Source: an uncultured Oscillospiraceae bacterium (lineage in GTDB: Bacteria; Bacillota; Clostridia; Oscillospirales; Oscillospiraceae). Taken from it: a stretch of DNA of 12,870 nt. The translations under genes were made by a program, and so were the position numbers. Below, piece after piece: positions 7,074 to 12,870 of the stretch. The notes under the pieces were generated by a model. It ran no database searches, had not been told where the DNA came from, and saw nothing but the letters and a program-made list of their open reading frames with translations. Location: the NCBI GenBank assembly GCA_900764755.1, contig CAAFPE010000036.1, forward strand, positions 1-12,870, in the 5' to 3' direction. Each line of letters starts with the position of its first letter. The first letter of the stretch is position 1.

Positions 7074-9059
7074 TTACGAAATATCCGCCAGTTCCAGATA
7101 TTTATACCCATTGTCCGCGATGTGGCTCTTGCGGCCCTGGAGGTCGTCCCCCAGCAGCAGGTCAAAGAAATAGGCAGTGCGCTCCACATCCTCGGGCATG
7201 ACCTTGATAAGGCGGCGGGTGGCTGGATTCATGGTAGTCAGCCACATCATGTCCGGCTCGTTCTCGCCCAGGCCCTTGGACCGCTGGATGTCATACTTCT
7301 TCCCCTCCAGCCCGGCCACAATGTCTGTCTTTTCCTTGTCGGAGTAGGCAAACCAGGTCTTTTCCTTGCAGGTGATCTCGTACAGGGGGGATTCGGCGAT
7401 ATACACATACCCCTTCTGGATCAGGGTGGGGGTCAGGCGGTAGAGCATGGTGAGGATCAGGGTGCGGATCTGGAACCCGTCCACGTCGGCGTCTGTACAG
7501 ATGACCACCTTGTTCCAGCGCAGATTCTCCAGGTCAAAGGCTGCCAGGTCCTTCACGTGCTTATCCTTCACCTCCACGCCGCAGCCCAGCACCTTCAGCA
7601 GGTCAGTGATGATCTCGCTTTTGAAGATCTTGGCGTAGTCGGCCTTGAGGCAGTTGAGGATCTTGCCCCGCACCGGCATGATCCCCTGGTACTCTGCATC
7701 CCGACTGAGCTTGACCGCGCCCATGGCGGAGTCGCCCTCCACGATATACAGCTCCCGGCGGGATACATCCTTGGTACGGCAGTCCACGAACTTCTGCACC
7801 CGGTTTGAGATGTCCATGGAGCCGGACAGCTTCTTTTTGATGTTCAGCCGGGTGCGCTCCGCTGTTTCCCGGGAGCGCTTGTTGATCAAAACCTGCTCGG
7901 CGATCCTCTGGGCATCCTGGGGGTTCTCGATGAAATAGACCTCCAGCTGGGCGCGGAGGAAATCGGTCATGGCCTCCTGGACAAACTTATTGTTGATGGC
8001 CTTTTTGGTCTGGTTCTCATAGCTGGTCTGGGTAGAGAAGTTGTTGGACACCAGCACCAGGGCGTCCTGGATGTCGTTGAAGCTGATCTTCGCCTCATTT
8101 TTCTGGTATTTATTCTGCTGCTTCAGATAGGCGTCCAGAGCAGAGACAAAGGCCGACTTCATGGCCTTCTCCGGAGAGCCTCCGTGCTCCAGCCAGGAGG
8201 AGTTGTGGTAGTGCTCAACCACCGACACCCGGTTGGAGAAGCAGAAGGAGACGGACAGCTTCACCTTGTACTCCGGCTTATCCGCCCGGTCCCGGCCCTT
8301 CCGCTCCGTCTGCCAGAACACCGGCTGGGTGAGGGGCTCCTCCCCTGCCAATTCAGTCACATAGTCCAGGATCCCGTTGTCATACCGGAAATCCGTGGTG
8401 GAAAATTTCCCGGCGGAGGTCTCCTCCCGGAAACGGAAGGTCACCCCCGCGTTTACCACCGCCTGCCGCTTCATCACGTCGGTGTAGTAGTCCACGGGGA
8501 TGTCGATGTCGGTAAATACCTCTAAATCGGGCTTCCATCGGAAAATGGAGCCCGTCCTTTTCCCCCGGTCCGTGGGCTCCTTGTGCAGTCCGCCCACATT
8601 TTCTCCCTTTTCAAAGTGGAGGGTATATTTGAAGCCGTCCCGCCAGACGGACGCGTCAAAATATTCGCTGGCATACTGGGTGGCGCAGGAGCCAAGGCCG
8701 TTCAGGCCCAGGGAGTACTCGTAATTGTCCCCGTCTCCGCCGTACTTTCCGCCGGCGTACAGCTCGCAGAACACCAGCTCCCAGTTATATTTCTGCTCCT
8801 TCTCATTCCAGTCCACCGGGCAGCCCCGTCCCTGGTCCTCCACCTGGATGGACCGGTCCAGAAACCGGGTGACGGTGATCAGGCTGCCGTGACCCTCCCG
8901 GGCCTCATCGATGGCGTTGGACATGATCTCAAAGACCGCGTGCTCACAGCCCTCCAGGCCGTCCGATCCGAAGATCACCCCCGGGCGCTTCCGCACCCGG
9001 TCCGCACCCTTCAGGGCGGAGATGGATTCATTGCCGTAACTTGCTTTCTTCTGAGCCAT
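7074..9059 (-). CDS. parE: Type IIA topoisomerase subunit B, divergent ParE/GyrB-like
   Basis: The 661-residue ATPase subunit has a GHKL domain with EIMSNAIDEA (Glu44, Asn48, Asp51), DQGRG (75-79), an ATP-lid GLNGLG (118-123) and the QTK loop (350-352). The Toprim domain has EGDSA (441-445), DADVDG (523-528) and the C-terminal SKGLGENEP (594-602). The residue after DADVDGF is Gln530, where most relatives have His. The first in-frame ATG is at 9194, but the start is set at 9059, where GAGGAAGAGG precedes the ATG, the sequence begins to match the family, and the promoter at 9111-9140 lies upstream. It is 107 nt before the ParC-like gene, the usual B-then-A order. Divergence from canonical GyrB, such as Ser47 in place of the usual Asp, suggests a second topoisomerase set rather than gyrase itself. 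Confidence 0.88.
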   Translation of the reverse strand: MAQKKASYGNESISALKGADRVRKRPGVIFGSDGLEGCEHAVFEIMSNAIDEAREGHGSLITVTRFLDRSIQVEDQGRGCPVDWNEKEQKYNWELVFCELYAGGKYGGDGDNYEYSLGLNGLGSCATQYASEYFDASVWRDGFKYTLHFEKGENVGGLHKEPTDRGKRTGSIFRWKPDLEVFTDIDIPVDYYTDVMKRQAVVNAGVTFRFREETSAGKFSTTDFRYDNGILDYVTELAGEEPLTQPVFWQTERKGRDRADKPEYKVKLSVSFCFSNRVSVVEHYHNSSWLEHGGSPEKAMKSAFVSALDAYLKQQNKYQKNEAKISFNDIQDALVLVSNNFSTQTSYENQTKKAINNKFVQEAMTDFLRAQLEVYFIENPQDAQRIAEQVLINKRSRETAERTRLNIKKKLSGSMDISNRVQKFVDCRTKDVSRRELYIVEGDSAMGAVKLSRDAEYQGIMPVRGKILNCLKADYAKIFKSEIITDLLKVLGCGVEVKDKHVKDLAAFDLENLRWNKVVICTDADVDGFQIRTLILTMLYRLTPTLIQKGYVYIAESPLYEITCKEKTWFAYSDKEKTDIVAGLEGKKYDIQRSKGLGENEPDMMWLTTMNPATRRLIKVMPEDVERTAYFFDLLLGDDLQGRKSHIADNGYKYLELADIS

Positions 9060-9110
9060 AGCTTCCTCTTCCTCACTGCTTCCTTGAAAAATCCATACAA
9101 TAACAGCATA

Positions 9111-9140
9111 ATGATACCTCATGACCCGGGGGAAAGTCAA
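9111..9140 (-). promoter_or_regulatory. Sigma-70-type promoter of the topoisomerase gene run
   Basis: On the minus strand TTGACT (9135-9140) and TATCAT (9111-9116), each one base from consensus, are separated by 18 bp. They lie about 50 nt before the ParE-like start at 9059. With no good internal promoter or terminator seen down to 2016, it may drive all five genes. Confidence 0.7.
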
Positions 9141-9220
9141 GGAACCCCAGCCTGCCCCCAAGCCACAGGGTATAAAATCTATGATTCCATCCAAAACTGT
9201 ACCACAAAGGAGGGCAAAAA

Positions 9221-9685
9221 ATGGGTTGTTTTCAGGTGTTTGAGGACCATGAGGGAATTGAGGCGGACCTGCTCCGCCGGCTCGCTGTTCTGGGCGGCAG
9301 GCTGGAGGCCCGCTCTGCCGGTCAGCGGCCCGCCCTGCTGGTGGTCTCCCCCCGCGCCGCTCTCCGCGGCCCCATCGCAGCCGCCTGCCGCACCGCCCTG
9401 CTGCCCGGGGATCCGCCCCTGCCGGAGCTGGAGCTCCAGGCAGCCAGCGCCGTCAGCTATGGTGCAGGCCCCCGCAACACCCTCACCATCTCCAGCCGGA
9501 CCGGAGACCGGCTGTGGATGGCTCTCCAGCGGGAACTGGTCACCGTTCAGGGGCAGGTGGTGGAGCGGCAGGAGTTCCCCTGGCGGCTCTCTCCCGGCTT
9601 CCCACCCCAGGCGGCCCTGGCAGTGGCCGGAGCCCTTCTGCTGCTGGGGGTCCCCCCGGAACAGCTCTCCTCCCCCCTCCCATAA
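9221..9685 (+). CDS. Hypothetical protein, 154 residues, unrecognised
   Basis: I do not recognise this gene. The start is supported by AAAGGAGGG about 6 nt before the ATG, and TATAAA (9171-9176) is a possible -10 without a good -35. The protein is rich in Leu, Ala, Arg and Pro, has no signal peptide and no clear membrane span apart from one weakly hydrophobic stretch near the C-terminus (ALAVAGALLLLGVP, about 132-145). A segment PALLVVSPRAALRGPIAAAC (about 37-56) looks like a beta-strand followed by a helix. It is divergent from the topoisomerase genes and ends 17 nt before the -35 of the copper operon, with no terminator seen, so some readthrough into copA is possible. A longer antisense frame here is low-complexity and not believable. 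Confidence 0.6.
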   Translation: MGCFQVFEDHEGIEADLLRRLAVLGGRLEARSAGQRPALLVVSPRAALRGPIAAACRTALLPGDPPLPELELQAASAVSYGAGPRNTLTISSRTGDRLWMALQRELVTVQGQVVERQEFPWRLSPGFPPQAALAVAGALLLLGVPPEQLSSPLP

Positions 9686-9702
9686 AATCCCGCCCCCTCC
9701 GC

Positions 9703-9731
9703 TTGACAAACCTACCATCCTGATCTATAAT
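9703..9731 (+). promoter_or_regulatory. Consensus sigma-70 promoter of the copA-csoR operon
   Basis: A perfect TTGACA (9703-9708) and a perfect TATAAT (9726-9731) are separated by exactly 17 bp. So strong a promoter needs a repressor, which fits the operator directly after it. Transcription should start near 9738, giving a leader of about 170 nt. Confidence 0.92.
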
Positions 9732-9735
9732 AAAA

Positions 9736-9757
9736 ATACCCCTCCCCAGGGGGGTGT
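9736..9757 (+). promoter_or_regulatory. Putative CsoR operator over the transcription start
   Basis: ATACCCC...GGGGTGT forms an inverted repeat with a C/G-rich centre (TCCCCAGG). This matches the TACCCC-N-GGGGTA-type G/C-tract pseudo-palindromes bound by CsoR repressors. It begins 5 nt past the -10 box, so bound repressor would block initiation. A csoR gene is in the same operon, which supports the call; binding itself is inferred. Confidence 0.75.
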
Positions 9758-9823
9758 CATCACAGCAGTTTTTTCTTTTTCTCTCAAAGATCGGCAGAGC
9801 CGTCCCTCTGGAAATTCTCCGCC

Positions 9824-9885
9824 TTGCTCCGAATTTGCGCCGCACCTGCGGCGGGGGCGCACAGCGCCCCACATGAGCGGAGCAG
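9824..9885 (+). promoter_or_regulatory. Three-way-junction fold in the copA leader
   Basis: TGCTCCG (9825-9831) pairs with CGGAGCA (9878-9884), enclosing two adjacent perfect 7-bp hairpins: CGCCGCA-CC-TGCGGCG (9838-9853) and GGGGCGC-ACA-GCGCCCC (9854-9870). An alternative pairing TGCGCC (9836-9841) with GGCGCA (9856-9861) would disrupt both. The Shine-Dalgarno sequence at 9896-9902 is outside the fold. Function unknown; it could affect mRNA stability or act as a conformational switch. Confidence 0.5.
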
Positions 9886-9907
9886 ACAAAAATCACGAGG
9901 TGATATA

Positions 9908-12532
9908 ATGAAGCAAAAGTTCAATGTCACAGGCATGACCTGCTCCGCCTGCTCCGCTCATGTGGAGAAGGCAGTCAGCAGGCTGGATGGTGTCCAGAAA
10001 GCCGAGGTCAGCCTGATGACCAATTCCATGACCGTCCAGTACGACGAGGATGTCCTCTCCCCCAGCGGCATCATCGACGCCGTTGTCCACGCGGGCTATG
10101 GAGCCTCCCTGCCCGAGGCAGCCGCCGTCAAGACCGCCGCTGCCCGGCCCGAGGCCCGGATGGAGGAGGAGCTCTCCGCCATGAAGCACCGGCTGGTCTG
10201 GTCCTTCGTCTTTCTGATCCCCCTGTTCTACATCTCCATGGGCCACATGATGGGCGCCCCCCTGCCTGAGTTCCTCCTGGGCATGGAAAACGCGGTGGCC
10301 TTTGGCCTGACCCAGCTGCTGCTCACCCTGCCAATTATGTATCTCAACGACAAATACTATAAAGTCGGCTTTAAGACCCTGCTCCACCGGGCGCCCAACA
10401 TGGACTCCCTCATCGCTGTGGGCTCCGCCGCCGCCGTTGTATACGGCGTGTTCGCCATCTATCAGATGGGCTACGGGCTGGGGCACGGAGATCTGGAGTT
10501 GACCGCCCGGTACCACATGGACCTGTATTTTGAGTCCGCCGGCATGATCCTCACCCTCATCACCCTGGGCAAGTTCCTGGAGACCCGCTCCAAGGGCAAG
10601 ACCAGCCAGGCCATCACCCGTCTGATGGATCTGGCCCCCAAGACCGCCGCCGTCCTGCGGGACGGGCAGGAGGTTGAGATCCCCGTGGAGGAGGTCCGGG
10701 TGGGCGACCACATCGTGGTCCGCCCCGGCCAATCCATCCCGGTGGACGGCGTGATCGTGGAGGGCAGCTCCGCCGTGGACGAGTCCGCCCTCACCGGCGA
10801 GTCCCTCCCCGTGGACAAGGGCCCTGGGGACAAGGTGGCCGCCGCCGCCATCAACCGCTCCGGCTCCTTCACCTTTGAGGCCAGCCGGGTGGGCGAGGAC
10901 ACCACCCTGGCCCAGATGATCCGCCTGGTGGAGGAGGCCTCCTCCTCCAAGGCCCCCATCTCCAAGCTGGCCGACAAGGTGGCCGGTGTCTTTGTCCCGG
11001 TGGTCATGGTCATCGCCGCCGTGACCGCCCTGGTCTGGTTCGTGGCCAGCGGCTATGACGTCACCCGTGCCCTCACCGCCGGGGTGGCAGTCCTGGTCAT
11101 CTCCTGTCCCTGCGCCCTGGGCCTGGCCACCCCCGTGGCCATTATGGTGGGCACAGGCAAGGGAGCGGAGAACGGCATCCTGATCAAATCCGCCGAGGCT
11201 CTGGAGACTCTGCACACCGTCAACACCGTGGTGCTGGACAAGACCGGCACCCTCACCCAGGGCAGGCCGGTGGTCACCGATATTCTCCCCGGCCAGGATA
11301 TGGACGAGGAGGGTCTGCTCATCCTGGCCGCCTGTCTGGAGGCTCCCTCGGAGCACCCGCTGGCCTCCGCCATTGTAGAAGAGAGCAGAATGCGGGATCT
11401 CCCCATCACCTCAGTGGGCGGATTCAGTGCCGTCCATGGCCGGGGCGTCCGGGCTGAGCTGAGCGGCCGGACCTTCCTGGGTGGGAACAGGGCTATGATG
11501 GAGGAGGCCGGCGTAGAGCTCGGCCCCTTCCCCGCCCGGGCGGAGGTACTGGCGGAGCAGGGCAAGACGCCCCTGTACTTTGCCGATGAGCACCATGTGC
11601 TGGGCCTCATCGCTGTGGCCGACACACCCAAGCCCACCAGCGCCGACGCGGTGGCCGCCTTCCGCCAGCTTGGCCTGGAGGTGGTCATGCTTACCGGTGA
11701 CAACCAGCGCACTGCCGACGCCATCGGCCGTCAGCTGGGGGTCACTCAGGTGATGGCCGAGGTCCTCCCTCAGGACAAGGAGCGCATGGTCCGTCAGCTC
11801 CAGGAGGAGGGCCGGAAGGTCGCCATGGTGGGGGACGGCATCAACGACGCCCCCGCCCTGGCCCGGGCCGATGTGGGTCTGGCCATCGGGGCGGGCACCG
11901 ATGTGGCCATCGAGAGCGCGGACATCGTCCTGATGAAGTCCGACCTGCTGGACGCCGCTGCCGCTGTGGAGCTCAGCCGGGCCTCCATCCGGAACATCAA
12001 GGAGAACCTGTTCTGGGCCTTCTTCTACAACTCCATCGGCATCCCCCTGGCTGCCGGCGTATTCTATCCCCTGCTTGGCTGGCAGCTCAACCCCATGTTC
12101 GCCGCCGCCGCCATGAGCCTGAGCTCGGTGTGCGTAGTGTCCAACGCCTTACGCCTGCGATTCTTCAAGAGCAGATTCCGCACCCAGACCCGGCCTGTCG
12201 AAAACATCCCCGGCCCTGCCGGTGATGATAGCGGGACAGTTCCTGCCTGTGCCCCATGCGCCCAAAGCTGTCCCGCCAATTTTGAAGAAAGCACCCAAGC
12301 AAATGAAGGAGGAACTGAAACCATGACCAAAACATTAAACATTGAAGGCATGATGTGTGCCCACTGCGTGGCCCATGTGGAGAAGGCCCTGTCCGCCCTG
12401 GGTGGTGTGACCGCCGCCAAGGCCGACCTGGAGGGCAAGTGCGCCACCGTCACCCTGGGCGCTCCGGTCTCCGATCAGGAGCTGAAGGACGCGGTCACCG
12501 GGGCCGGATACGAGGTGGTGTCCATCCAGTGA
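9908..12532 (+). CDS. copA: Copper-exporting P1B-type ATPase CopA with N- and C-terminal HMA domains
   Basis: The 874-residue Cu(I) efflux pump uses ATP to move copper out across the cell membrane. In order: N-terminal HMA domain (about 3-68) with GMTCSAC (Cys12, Cys15); membrane spans; actuator domain with TGES (296-299); the ion-path motif CPC (400-402); phosphorylated Asp444 in DKTGT; nucleotide-domain SEHP (481-484); TGDN (596-599); GDGINDAP (642-649); and the Cu(I) signature residues Tyr707-Asn708 and MSLSS (736-740). A 50-residue linker with Cys781, 784 and 788 leads to a second HMA domain (806-874) with GMMCAHC (Cys817, Cys820). The start at 9908 is chosen because GAGGTGAT precedes it and the GMTCSAC domain begins there. 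A C-terminal HMA is unusual, since relatives usually carry extra HMA domains at the N-terminus. The stop overlaps csoR. Confidence 0.96.
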   Translation: MKQKFNVTGMTCSACSAHVEKAVSRLDGVQKAEVSLMTNSMTVQYDEDVLSPSGIIDAVVHAGYGASLPEAAAVKTAAARPEARMEEELSAMKHRLVWSFVFLIPLFYISMGHMMGAPLPEFLLGMENAVAFGLTQLLLTLPIMYLNDKYYKVGFKTLLHRAPNMDSLIAVGSAAAVVYGVFAIYQMGYGLGHGDLELTARYHMDLYFESAGMILTLITLGKFLETRSKGKTSQAITRLMDLAPKTAAVLRDGQEVEIPVEEVRVGDHIVVRPGQSIPVDGVIVEGSSAVDESALTGESLPVDKGPGDKVAAAAINRSGSFTFEASRVGEDTTLAQMIRLVEEASSSKAPISKLADKVAGVFVPVVMVIAAVTALVWFVASGYDVTRALTAGVAVLVISCPCALGLATPVAIMVGTGKGAENGILIKSAEALETLHTVNTVVLDKTGTLTQGRPVVTDILPGQDMDEEGLLILAACLEAPSEHPLASAIVEESRMRDLPITSVGGFSAVHGRGVRAELSGRTFLGGNRAMMEEAGVELGPFPARAEVLAEQGKTPLYFADEHHVLGLIAVADTPKPTSADAVAAFRQLGLEVVMLTGDNQRTADAIGRQLGVTQVMAEVLPQDKERMVRQLQEEGRKVAMVGDGINDAPALARADVGLAIGAGTDVAIESADIVLMKSDLLDAAAAVELSRASIRNIKENLFWAFFYNSIGIPLAAGVFYPLLGWQLNPMFAAAAMSLSSVCVVSNALRLRFFKSRFRTQTRPVENIPGPAGDDSGTVPACAPCAQSCPANFEESTQANEGGTETMTKTLNIEGMMCAHCVAHVEKALSALGGVTAAKADLEGKCATVTLGAPVSDQELKDAVTGAGYEVVSIQ
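12231..12276 (+). repeat. 9-bp perfect inverted repeat inside the copA linker
   Basis: GCGGGACAG (12231-12239) and CTGTCCCGC (12268-12276) flank a 28-nt loop and are followed within a few bases by TTTT (12280-12283). It sits between the ATPase core and the C-terminal HMA domain. It looks like a weak or decayed intergenic stem-loop kept inside the reading frame. Confidence 0.6.
12306..12532 (+). other. Possible internal translation start making a free 69-residue CopZ-like chaperone
   Basis: AAGGAGG (12306-12312) stands 10 nt before an in-frame ATG (12323) at codon 806 of copA. Translation from there would give a 69-residue protein ending at the copA stop and consisting only of an HMA domain with GMMCAHC, which is the size and content of CopZ copper chaperones. 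DNA around the site (A-rich, lower GC than the rest of copA) resembles a normal intergenic region and gene start. Whether it is used is not known. Confidence 0.5.
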
Positions 12533-12792
12533 AGGCGGACCACACTCATGTGAACCGGCTCTTAAAGACCGCCCGGGGACAGATCGACGGCATTTTGAAG
12601 ATGGTGGAGGAGGACCGCTACTGCCTGGAGGTGTCCAGCCAGATCATGGCGGCCCAGTCCATACTGAAAAAAGCCAACCGCATGGTGCTCAAGGCTCACA
12701 TGGACTGCTGCGTCCGGGAGGCTGTCGCCTCCGGCGCGCCGGACGAGAAGCTGGAGGAACTGGCCGCCCTGCTGGATAAGCTGGCTGACTGA
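12529..12792 (+). CDS. csoR: Copper-sensing transcriptional repressor CsoR
   Basis: The 87-residue all-helical repressor keeps the copper ligand set Cys32, His57, Cys61, with the spacing of the M. tuberculosis Cys36-His61-Cys65 site (25 and 4). HVNRLLKTARGQIDGILKMV is the typical first helix of the CsoR/RcnR family. The start is a GTG that overlaps the copA TGA (GTGA, 12529-12532), implying translational coupling; no in-frame ATG is near and no strong Shine-Dalgarno sequence is close. Cu(I) binding is expected to release it from the operator at 9736-9757 and induce its own operon. His57-type ligands favour copper over formaldehyde (FrmR) or nickel (RcnR) sensing. Confidence 0.92.
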   Translation: MKADHTHVNRLLKTARGQIDGILKMVEEDRYCLEVSSQIMAAQSILKKANRMVLKAHMDCCVREAVASGAPDEKLEELAALLDKLAD

Positions 12793-12818
12793 GCCCCTGC
12801 CACGATCAACCGCAAAGG

Positions 12819-12861
12819 ACCCCCCCCCCCGCAAACCCGCGGGGGGCCGCTTTTTTTTTTT
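12819..12861 (+). terminator. Intrinsic terminator of the copA-csoR operon
   Basis: CCCCCCGC (12825-12832) pairs with GCGGGGGG (12839-12846) around AAACCC, followed by CCGC and an 11-base T-run (12851-12861). It begins about 30 nt after the csoR stop. The C-run (11 bases) and the T-run are prone to length errors in sequencing. Confidence 0.88.
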
Positions 12862-12870
12862 CTTCTTTAG

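Noticed and set aside
5797..7173. Long plus-strand open frame opposite the ParC-like gene
   Set aside because: It is an antisense shadow of a clear topoisomerase gene with recognisable active-site motifs on the minus strand.
9060..9194. Upstream extension of the ParE-like gene to 9194
   Set aside because: The extension would cover its own promoter (9111-9140), and a good Shine-Dalgarno sequence serves the ATG at 9059.
9179..9718. Minus-strand open frame of 179 codons opposite the small hypothetical gene
   Set aside because: It is low-complexity, rich in Gly/Pro/Gln, typical of an antisense frame in GC-rich coding DNA. The plus-strand frame has the Shine-Dalgarno sequence.
9736..9780. The G/C palindrome plus the T-run at 9769-9780 as a terminator of the small gene
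   Set aside because: The T-run is about 12 nt past the stem, and the palindrome lies immediately after a consensus -10 box, fitting an operator better.
9824..9907. Upstream extension of copA to an earlier ATG at 9824
   Set aside because: The extra 28 residues overlap the structured leader and lack homology-like sequence. The strong Shine-Dalgarno sequence and the HMA domain both point to 9908.
1..12870. CRISPR arrays, transposases, integrases, phage or toxin-antitoxin genes
   Set aside because: I looked for regular repeats, DDE or recombinase motifs and paired small genes and found none that hold up.

Overview
The window reads as part of a chromosome from a GC-rich, low-motility-signature Firmicute, most likely a gut clostridium of the Oscillospiraceae (Flavonifractor/Lawsonibacter/Intestinimonas-like). 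This is an inference from strong AGGAGG-type ribosome binding sites, GC-rich third codon positions, a DUF161/DUF2179 YitT protein, a LUD-domain protein and a divergent type IIA topoisomerase pair; no marker gene fixes the species. Both ends of the window are G/C homopolymer stretches that can fold on themselves, so it is probably a contig that broke at hard-to-sequence hairpins.

Layout. (1) 1-1320, minus strand: an MglB-type galactose/glucose-binding lipoprotein with its leader; the transporter ATPase and permease genes would lie beyond position 1. (2) 1321-2015: a gene-poor stretch holding a minus-strand tRNA-Gly(GCC) with a strong promoter and a near-perfect terminator hairpin, then a 223-bp highly structured element that ends in a second terminator and is bounded by near-identical direct repeats. 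(3) 2016-9059, minus strand: a co-directional run of five genes read right to left: ParE/GyrB-like, ParC/GyrA-like, YitT-family membrane protein, LUD-domain protein and a transglutaminase-like lipoprotein. A good promoter stands in front of the first of these, and I see no convincing terminator inside the run. (4) 9221-9685, plus strand: a small unrecognised gene, divergent from the topoisomerase genes. (5) 9703-12860, plus strand: a copper-efflux operon with a consensus promoter, a CsoR-type operator over the start point, a long structured leader, CopA with an extra C-terminal HMA domain, csoR overlapping copA by four bases, and a terminal hairpin with a T-run.

How it works together. The copper unit is self-contained. 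CsoR (Cys-His-Cys ligand set intact) would repress its own operon through the site at the transcription start, and Cu(I) would release it so that CopA exports copper. The most interesting point is the 3' end of copA. The C-terminal HMA domain is preceded, within the reading frame, by a 9-bp inverted repeat, a short T-run, a Shine-Dalgarno sequence and an in-frame ATG. The same DNA could therefore make both a CopA-HMA fusion and a free 69-residue CopZ-like chaperone. Other points worth a second look are the three-way-junction fold in the copA leader, the Cys-to-Ser change in the transglutaminase-like lipoprotein, non-canonical residues in the topoisomerase drug and metal regions, altered sugar-contact residues in the binding protein, and the structured element after the tRNA.
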